Source: an uncultured Lachnospiraceae bacterium (GTDB lineage Bacteria > Bacillota > Clostridia > Lachnospirales > Lachnospiraceae). From it: 35,626 nt of DNA. Position numbers and translations under genes: made by a program. The notes below the pieces were generated by a model. It was not told the DNA's origin. It saw only the letters and a program-made list of their open reading frames with translations, and made no database searches. The stretch covers positions 1 to 35,626 of the forward strand of contig CAKSBC010000021.1 in the NCBI GenBank assembly GCA_934438085.1, read 5' to 3'. Shown one piece after another: positions 30,593 to 35,626 of this stretch (within the stretch, counting starts at the first letter, position 1; every line of letters starts with the position of its first letter).

Positions 30593-31996
30593 ATGAGACC
30601 TTCTGCGAATAAAAATGAATATGTAAATGAAGACAGAGCGATACTCTATGATATGGTCATAAAAAATGGAACTATCATAGACGTGGAAATGGAGCGCTTT
30701 GTCAAAGCTAATATCGGCATTTCAGACGGAAAGATAGCTGTAATAACAGAGCGGGATATTAACGGAGCAGAGGTGATCGATGCTTCGGGACTTATGGTGT
30801 CACCGGGATTTATTGATTTTAATTCCCATGTTGACGGCAATGAATATGCGGCTTCATGCATTGCAAGACAGGGCGGAACAACTACGCTCGGTGGTGAACG
30901 CTCGCTGAACGGAGCGGTCGTAAAGGATATAGCGGAAAATGGCTTTGTTATAAATCACGGGTTTTTCATTTCACCGCCTTATACATTAAGAGATGCGGTT
31001 GGGATCAAAAGTATATATCAGGCTGCAAATGACAAGGAAATAGGAATAATGATAGACCTTGCAGCAAGGTTTATGGAATCGGGAGCATTCGGCATATGCT
31101 TTCCGCTCGAGCTGATACCGGGAGTATCCAAAAAAGAATTTATAGAGCTTGCAAAGGTAGCGGCAGCATACGGGAAAATCGTCAATGTCCATTTGAGGAA
31201 GGATGGGCCGGAGGCAATATCTACATTTGACGAGGTGTTTGATGTTGCGGTAAAAACCGGAGCGAGAATTCATCTTGTTGAGCTGATGTACATGGTCGGC
31301 ATGGGCGGCGTGATGGGCAAGGCGCTTGAGCTTATAGAAGAAGCAAGGAAGAGCGGCATTGACATTACCGGAGACAGCGGCATGTATGATGCATTTACGG
31401 TAAGTATAGGCAGCGGTGTATTTGATGAGGGCTGGGAGTCGAGCTACAAGGGCAGAGGCTACAGTGACTTTGTAATAAGCTCCGGAATACATACAGGCGA
31501 GATATGCACCAAGGAGCTTTTTAATAGGCTTAGAAAAAACAGTCCGGCAACTCTTATAACCTGCTTTGTCTGCGACAGCGATGCTGTTGATATGGCGGCA
31601 AAAAAAGACTTCATATATATTTCCACCAATGCTTCGGACGGACCGTGCTATCCGGGTGCCGGAGCTCCGGAAATGGCGGGCACCTTCCCGAGACTTATAG
31701 GTCGTTTTGTAAGAGATGAAAAGAAGATGCCTCTTATTGAAGCGATACGAAAGATAACTATACTTCCTGCTGAAAGATTCGGAATAAAGGATGTCGGAAG
31801 CATATCCGAAGGCAAGAATGCAGACATAGTTATATTTGATTATGACAAAATTATAGACAGGGCTGAGTATGTAAATAAGGGAAATCCCGGAGCTCCGCCG
31901 GATGGAATCAGATATGTTTTGGTGAACGGAAAGATAGCGGTTAAGGATAAAACTATCAAAGAAGGCGTAAGATACGGCAGATGCATAATGGGTTGA
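30593..31996 (+). CDS. Amidohydrolase-superfamily protein, D-aminoacylase-like, with altered metal sites
   Basis: 467 residues; GGAGG (30580-30584) supports the ATG at 30593. It starts with the superfamily's small beta domain (MVIKNGTIIDVEMERF), has PGFIDFNSHVD at the usual metal-1 motif, VHLRKDGPEA and ARIHLVELM in the barrel, then STNASDGPCYPGAGAPEMAG and LPAERFGIKDVGSISEGKNADIVIFD at the end. These match the N-acyl-D-amino-acid deacylase branch. Odd: the HxH motif reads NSH, and the family's GTTTVVxGNCG cysteine position reads GGTTTLGGERS. Substrate and even activity are uncertain. It lies 46 bases behind the sigma-54 activator, likely cotranscribed, and ends before the 32108-32152 hairpin. 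Confidence 0.8.
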   Translation: MRPSANKNEYVNEDRAILYDMVIKNGTIIDVEMERFVKANIGISDGKIAVITERDINGAEVIDASGLMVSPGFIDFNSHVDGNEYAASCIARQGGTTTLGGERSLNGAVVKDIAENGFVINHGFFISPPYTLRDAVGIKSIYQAANDKEIGIMIDLAARFMESGAFGICFPLELIPGVSKKEFIELAKVAAAYGKIVNVHLRKDGPEAISTFDEVFDVAVKTGARIHLVELMYMVGMGGVMGKALELIEEARKSGIDITGDSGMYDAFTVSIGSGVFDEGWESSYKGRGYSDFVISSGIHTGEICTKELFNRLRKNSPATLITCFVCDSDAVDMAAKKDFIYISTNASDGPCYPGAGAPEMAGTFPRLIGRFVRDEKKMPLIEAIRKITILPAERFGIKDVGSISEGKNADIVIFDYDKIIDRAEYVNKGNPGAPPDGIRYVLVNGKIAVKDKTIKEGVRYGRCIMG

Positions 31997-32072
31997 TCGG
32001 ATACAGAAAATCGGATATCTCGAAGATTTGATTTATAAAAAAAACAATGGTTTTTCGAAAGAACCGGCAAAA

Positions 32073-32233
32073 GTCAAAATAATTTACATAAAATATGGAA
32101 AAAGATGAAAAACAGCGATATAGTCAAAATAATTGACAATATCGCTGTTTTTATATGTCAAAATAATTGACAAATATTGTTAATATTTTGATTATCGATG
32201 TGGAGATAGCCTAAAACGATACAAATAATTGAC
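32073..32233. promoter_or_regulatory. Four upstream activating sequences, consensus GTCAAAATAATTGAC
   Basis: Copies: 32073-32087 (one mismatch, TTTAC end), 32123-32137 (exact), 32157-32171 (exact), and 32219-32233 (left arm ATACA). The unit is a perfect GTCAA/TTGAC palindrome with a 5-base centre. The copies lie about 190-340 bp upstream of the -12 element, the normal distance for sigma-54 activators. The AcoR-like protein encoded at 28534 is the obvious binder; this is inference. Confidence 0.75.
32108..32152 (+). terminator. Terminator whose loop contains an activator site
   Basis: AAAAACAGCGATAT (32108-32121) pairs with ATATCGCTGTTTTT (32139-32152), 14 bp, ending in Ts. The loop is operator copy 2, itself a palindrome, so the whole forms one hairpin of about 19 pairs. 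It ends amidohydrolase transcription and also marks the enhancer. Confidence 0.8.
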
Positions 32234-32409
32234 ATTAAATTAACGATAATTAATCGAAAAATTAAAAAAAAGACGCAGTTTTCTATGAAAAAGCAATGAT
32301 TTATATGTGTCCGTTTAGAACATTATGTCTAAGAAAACGTACAAAAAACAAGAGCACAGGGGATGAAGAAAAATAAATCCGTGAAAAAATTTTATATCAG
32401 GCACAAAGT

Positions 32410-32424
32410 TGGCACGGCGATTGC
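32410..32424 (+). promoter_or_regulatory. Sigma-54 promoter (-24/-12)
   Basis: TGGCACGGCGATTGC: the -24 GG (32411-32412) and -12 GC (32423-32424) are separated by exactly 10 bases, as the sigma-54 consensus TGGCACN5TTGC requires. Transcription should start near 32436 and read into the alcohol dehydrogenase. Confidence 0.88.
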
Positions 32425-32562
32425 TTATATAAGGGTGAGAAGAAATATTGTATACAAACATAAATCAATGTATACACCGGAATCATCAAAATCCGGATAT
32501 GGTGATACCGAATAACTGAATATGAGAAACGGTCAAAAGTGTTTTTTCAAAAGGAGGAAACT

Positions 32563-33723
32563 ATGGGACTTACTAATTACACCTTTAATTTTCCAACCAA
32601 GGTACGCTACGGAAAAGGCATCTCTTCAGAAGTAGGAGAGGAAGCAAAGCTTTTAGGCGCTACTAAGATCCTGATCGTTGCCGATAAGGGTGTTATCGCT
32701 GCCGGAGTAGTTAAGCCGGTAGAGGAAAGCCTTAAGAAGGCAGGAATACCTTTTGTTTATCACGATAATTTAAATTCAAATCCGAGAATATGGCAGGCTG
32801 AGGAAGGCTATGAGTTTGCAAAGAAGGAAGGCGTTGACTGTCTTGTTGCGGTAGGCGGCGGCACCTCCATGGACTGTGCAAAGACTATCGGCGTGCTGCT
32901 TACACACGGCGGAAAGGTAATGGACTGGGTAGGCGTAGGAAACCTTAAGACAAGGATCACTCCGCTTATCTGTGTACCTACAACAGCAGGAACAGGCAGT
33001 GAAGTCACACCTGATGCGGTTATAATGGATACCGAAGTACGCTTTAAATATGATATTTTCGATGCAAAGATAGCACCTTGGGTAGCTATGATCGATCCGG
33101 AGGTCCTTTACGGAATACCTGAGAAGATACTTGCATCAACGGGAGTTGACGCTCTTACACATGCTATCGAGGCATATACCTGTAAGCAGGCATCGGCACA
33201 CACAGATGCATTTGCACTCTATGCTATCGAGGTCATTTCAAAGAACATAAGAAAGGCGGTTCTTGATAAGGATCATGATGCCATGGATCAGATGATGCTT
33301 GGAAGTACAACGGCAGGTATTGCATTCGGTTATTCCGATGTTGCAGCTGATCACTGTCTTGCACAGGCGCTCGGCGGATTTTATGATGTAGCTCACGGAG
33401 TTGCATGTGCAGTATTCCTTCCTTGCGTAACAAAATTCAATATTCCGTCATGTATAGAAAGATATGCGAATATTGCTAAGCACATGGGACTTGATGTTCA
33501 CGGCAAGAGTACAGAGGAAGCTGCCTATATGGTAGTAGATGCTATCAGAGAGCTTTGCTCTGACCTTCATATTCCAAAGCTTAAGGAGTTGGATAAGGTT
33601 GATCCTAAGGACTTCAGAGATCTGGCACAGGCATCCTTCGACTGCGTATCAACACCAAGCAACCCTCGAGATATGACAGTTGATGACTTCTATGCACTTC
33701 TTGAGGAAGCATATAACGAATAA
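32563..33723 (+). CDS. Iron-containing (group III) alcohol dehydrogenase
   Basis: 386 residues from the ATG at 32563 behind AAGGAGG (32551-32557); the GTG at 32539 would precede that site. NAD(P)-dependent, interconverting alcohols and aldehydes in the cytosol. Visible: VAVGGGTSMDCAK cofactor loop, PTTAGTGSEVTPDAVI, and the metal ligands in GVDALTHAIEAYTC (Asp, His), AADHCLAQALGG (His) and YDVAHGVACAVFLP (His). First gene of the sigma-54 operon, with a permease and aldehyde dehydrogenase following. The pairing suggests either reduction of an aldehyde as electron sink or oxidation of an imported alcohol; the direction is not decided by sequence. Confidence 0.94.
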   Translation: MGLTNYTFNFPTKVRYGKGISSEVGEEAKLLGATKILIVADKGVIAAGVVKPVEESLKKAGIPFVYHDNLNSNPRIWQAEEGYEFAKKEGVDCLVAVGGGTSMDCAKTIGVLLTHGGKVMDWVGVGNLKTRITPLICVPTTAGTGSEVTPDAVIMDTEVRFKYDIFDAKIAPWVAMIDPEVLYGIPEKILASTGVDALTHAIEAYTCKQASAHTDAFALYAIEVISKNIRKAVLDKDHDAMDQMMLGSTTAGIAFGYSDVAADHCLAQALGGFYDVAHGVACAVFLPCVTKFNIPSCIERYANIAKHMGLDVHGKSTEEAAYMVVDAIRELCSDLHIPKLKELDKVDPKDFRDLAQASFDCVSTPSNPRDMTVDDFYALLEEAYNE

Positions 33724-33763
33724 TTAAAACATTAGTAACCGATTAATATTTTCAGATAAAGAA

Positions 33764-33796
33764 ATACAGACGATGTTTTGAAAATGTCGTCTGTAT
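33764..33796 (+). promoter_or_regulatory. Intercistronic hairpin before the permease
   Basis: ATACAGACGA (33764-33773) pairs with TCGTCTGTAT (33787-33796); the 13-base loop may add an inner TTTT/AAAA stem. No T run; AGGAGGAAAGGGG ribosome site follows within a few bases. Likely an RNA processing or stability element that sets permease expression relative to the dehydrogenase. Confidence 0.5.
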
Positions 33797-33814
33797 AGGA
33801 GGAAAGGGGAAAAT

Positions 33815-35260
33815 ATGAGCAACGAAACCGGTCACACAAAATTAAAGAGAGTACTTGGCTTTCCGGCTTCCTACGGTGCGGCAGTAGGACTGGTAGTATC
33901 AGGAACAGCAATGTTCTCGGTAGCAAGCGTAGCGGGAACGGCAGGATTTGCTACATTTATAAGCTCGGGAATCGCGCTTATACCTATTATGGCAGCAGCG
34001 TTTGCATTCGGCGAGCTGGCATCAATGATACCGGGCGGAGGAATGATATCCGACTATACCAATCCGGCACTCGGAAAGTTCTTTGCAACATTTTCAATTT
34101 TGAGCTGTTACGTAATGCTTATAGCCTGTGACGGCGGCTCCCAGTTAGTAATGGGTGGAATGAGCTTACAGGCTATGTGCGGAATCCCGCAGCTTATCGT
34201 TAGTATGTTCCTGCTCATTGCGGCACTGCTTATCAATATCTTTGACGTTGGAATGTACGGAAAGGTTGAAAGTATAGCAACTGTATCAATGATGCTTATT
34301 TTCCTTGTCATGGCTGTGACCGGAACACTCGGTGTCGGCGAAGGCATGGGAGTTGCTCATGTTGTAAATACAGAGTTTTTACCTGAGGGCGGAATGTCAT
34401 CAGTATTCGGAACTGTAGGAGCAGCAATATGGTTCTTCATAGGATTCGAGTTCGCTTGTCCTATGGCTGAGGAAAATAAGAAGCCATACAAGAACATACC
34501 TTATGCGCTTATACTCGGACTTATATCCATTTACATCGTTGATAACATTTTCGTATGGGGCGCTGTAAAGTATACAGACCTTCATTCACTTACAGTATCA
34601 TCAACACCGCAGGTTGACGCAGCAGTTGCAACACTCGGAACTATCGGCGGCTTCACAATGAGCGTGCTGACCATTCTTGCATCATTTACAACTACTAATG
34701 CTTATATCGCAGCATTGCCAAGAATGCTTTACGGAATGGCACGCGACAGACAGATACCGGCAGCGTTCGGAAAGATCCATCCGAAGTACAGAGTACCTAT
34801 GGTAGGAACTCTTGCGACATTTGGACTTATTTTTGTTACAACACTTTACCTTACATATGAAGGCGGTACTGCGGATGCTATCAATTCATTCATTAACGCA
34901 GCCTGCATTACATGGGTAATCACATACATGATCGCCATGGTGGATGTACTGGTGCTCAGAAAGAGATATCCGGACTTCCCGAGACTTTGGAAGGCACCGG
35001 CAGCTAAGATCACTCTTCCTATAGGAATGATCGGTGCGGTTTATGCTATCTCAACATTAGCATATGTACTTCCTGTAGCTATCGCGGTTATGGTAATTGT
35101 AGCGCTCTACACAGTTATCTGGAACAAGACTCACGGAATGCCTATAAATGAGATCCTTCCTCTTGAGGACAGCGTAAAGATGATCAGAGAAAGAACTGAG
35201 TACTGTGAAGGCTGGGATGAGGCAGTTGAGGAATGGCTCAATAAGCGTAACGCAAACTGA
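33815..35260 (+). CDS. APC-family amino acid/amine permease
   Basis: 481 residues with about 12 hydrophobic spans. APC superfamily features: the opening KRVLGFPASYGAAVGLVVSGTAMFS (glycine-rich first helix), FGELASMIPGGGMISDYTNPALGKF, WFFIGFEFACPMAEENKKPYKNIPYAL (the conserved F.G.E segment in helix 6), and LPRMLYGMARDRQIPAAFGKIHPKYRVP. It imports an amino acid, amine or aminoalcohol by proton symport or exchange. It sits between two dehydrogenases under the sigma-54 promoter and therefore probably brings in their substrate or its precursor. A soluble tail of about 40 residues (EDSVKMIRERTEYCEGWDEA) is unusual in length. GGAGG precedes the start. Confidence 0.88.
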   Translation: MSNETGHTKLKRVLGFPASYGAAVGLVVSGTAMFSVASVAGTAGFATFISSGIALIPIMAAAFAFGELASMIPGGGMISDYTNPALGKFFATFSILSCYVMLIACDGGSQLVMGGMSLQAMCGIPQLIVSMFLLIAALLINIFDVGMYGKVESIATVSMMLIFLVMAVTGTLGVGEGMGVAHVVNTEFLPEGGMSSVFGTVGAAIWFFIGFEFACPMAEENKKPYKNIPYALILGLISIYIVDNIFVWGAVKYTDLHSLTVSSTPQVDAAVATLGTIGGFTMSVLTILASFTTTNAYIAALPRMLYGMARDRQIPAAFGKIHPKYRVPMVGTLATFGLIFVTTLYLTYEGGTADAINSFINAACITWVITYMIAMVDVLVLRKRYPDFPRLWKAPAAKITLPIGMIGAVYAISTLAYVLPVAIAVMVIVALYTVIWNKTHGMPINEILPLEDSVKMIRERTEYCEGWDEAVEEWLNKRNAN

Positions 35261-35300
35261 TGAAACAGAGTTTTTGATAAAAAGGAGATAATGAAATAAC

Positions 35301-35626
35301 ATGACCACATTAGAAATGATAGAAAGAGCCAGAAAGGCTTTAGAGCAGATTAAGGATTATGATCAGGAGCAGATCGATAAGATCGTATTCGAGGCTGCAA
35401 AGATCATCTACGTTAACGCTAAGCCGCTTGCTAAGGAAGCAGTTGAAGAGACAAAACTCGGATGCTACGAGGATAAGATCGGTAAGAATACAGATACTCC
35501 TACAGAGTTTTGGAATTATCTTAAGGACAAGAAGTCTGTCGGTATCATAGAGGACAACAAGGAGACAGGCGTTATCAAGATCGCACATCCTGTTGGAGTA
35601 ATCGGATGTATCACACCTGCTACAAA
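35301..35626 (+). CDS. Aldehyde dehydrogenase, CoA-acylating type, 5' part (cut by window end)
   Basis: The first 108 codons are inside the window. AAAGGAGA lies upstream of the ATG. The N-terminal helix region (MIERARKALEQIKDYDQEQIDKIV, then FEAAKIIYVNAKPLAKEAVEET) and KIAHPVGVIGCITPAT, which begins the NAD-binding core, resemble the acylating branch (EutE, the N-terminal half of AdhE, SucD-like), which oxidises aldehyde to acyl-CoA. The catalytic Cys is beyond the window. It follows the permease by 40 bases in the sigma-54 operon. Confidence 0.85.
   Translation, partial: MTTLEMIERARKALEQIKDYDQEQIDKIVFEAAKIIYVNAKPLAKEAVEETKLGCYEDKIGKNTDTPTEFWNYLKDKKSVGIIEDNKETGVIKIAHPVGVIGCITPAT

Larger units (their letters stand above)
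31997..32562 (+). promoter_or_regulatory. Sigma-54 control region between amidohydrolase and alcohol dehydrogenase
   Basis: 566 bp with no gene. In order it holds the amidohydrolase terminator, four copies of a palindromic operator, an A+T-rich stretch of about 170 bp, a consensus -24/-12 promoter and a structured leader of about 125 bases. The leader has the palindrome TGTATACA twice (32449-32456 and 32469-32476), which can pair as a stem, then CCGGA/TCCGG (32477-32481 and 32492-32496). The layout is that of an enhancer-dependent promoter. Confidence 0.8.

Noticed and set aside
33764..33796. Terminator between alcohol dehydrogenase and permease
   Set aside because: The stem is strong but has no T run behind it and is followed at once by a ribosome site, so it is better read as an RNA processing or stability hairpin in one operon.

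Overview
The window reads as chromosome from a Gram-positive anaerobe of the class Clostridia, most likely Lachnospiraceae or a close relative. The grounds are the clustered tRNAs behind an rRNA operon, the holB-ricT-trmN6-rsmI gene order, strong AGGAGG-type ribosome binding sites, and heavy use of AGA, ATA and GGA codons from about 12.3 kb onward. Genus is inference and was not tested.

Left part (1-11.8 kb). The last bases of a 23S rRNA gene are followed directly, with no 5S gene visible, by tRNA genes for Asp, Tyr, Val, initiator Met and Lys. The 3' end of tRNA-Lys is repeated exactly (21 bp) at 9891-9911, so the segment between looks like a decayed genomic island of about 9.3 kb using tRNA-Lys as its attachment site. 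Next to the left end is a tyrosine integrase inactivated by two in-frame stops, then a C-terminal fragment of a P4-type primase/helicase. Both ends carry TTGAAGAC direct repeats that could be integrase arm sites. The cargo is catabolic and more GC-rich than the right part: a D-isomer 2-hydroxyacid dehydrogenase, an IlvD/Edd-family dehydratase, a 33-residue membrane peptide, a gene remnant, an in-frame fusion of a creatinase-like M24 protein to a sodium:solute symporter (also frameshifted), a small dimeric alpha/beta barrel protein and a Phd/RelE-type toxin-antitoxin pair. A tRNA-Arg gene also lies inside. A second IlvD-type dehydratase of similar composition lies just outside the right repeat.

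Middle (12.3-22 kb). A third, divergent IlvD/Edd dehydratase faces a MATE exporter. Then come an oleate hydratase with an unusual hydrophobic N-terminus, a polyprenyl-phosphate sugar transferase with a Wzz-like chain-length protein (start of exopolysaccharide synthesis), an AEC-family transporter and tRNA-Phe. Three plus-strand genes here are each preceded by a different short tandem repeat of 18, 22 or 27 bp.

Right part (22-35.6 kb). A compact run of housekeeping genes comprises a membrane-anchored protein of unknown function, a guanylate-kinase-like protein in the position usual for tmk, holB, ricT, trmN6 and rsmI. After it lies the most coherent regulatory system of the window. An AcoR-like sigma-54 activator and a divergent amidohydrolase are followed by a 566-bp control region with four copies of the palindrome GTCAAAATAATTGAC and a textbook -24/-12 promoter. 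This reads into an iron-type alcohol dehydrogenase, an APC-family permease and a CoA-acylating-type aldehyde dehydrogenase cut by the window end. The layout predicts that a small molecule is imported and fermented through an aldehyde under sigma-54 control. The substrate cannot be read from the sequence.
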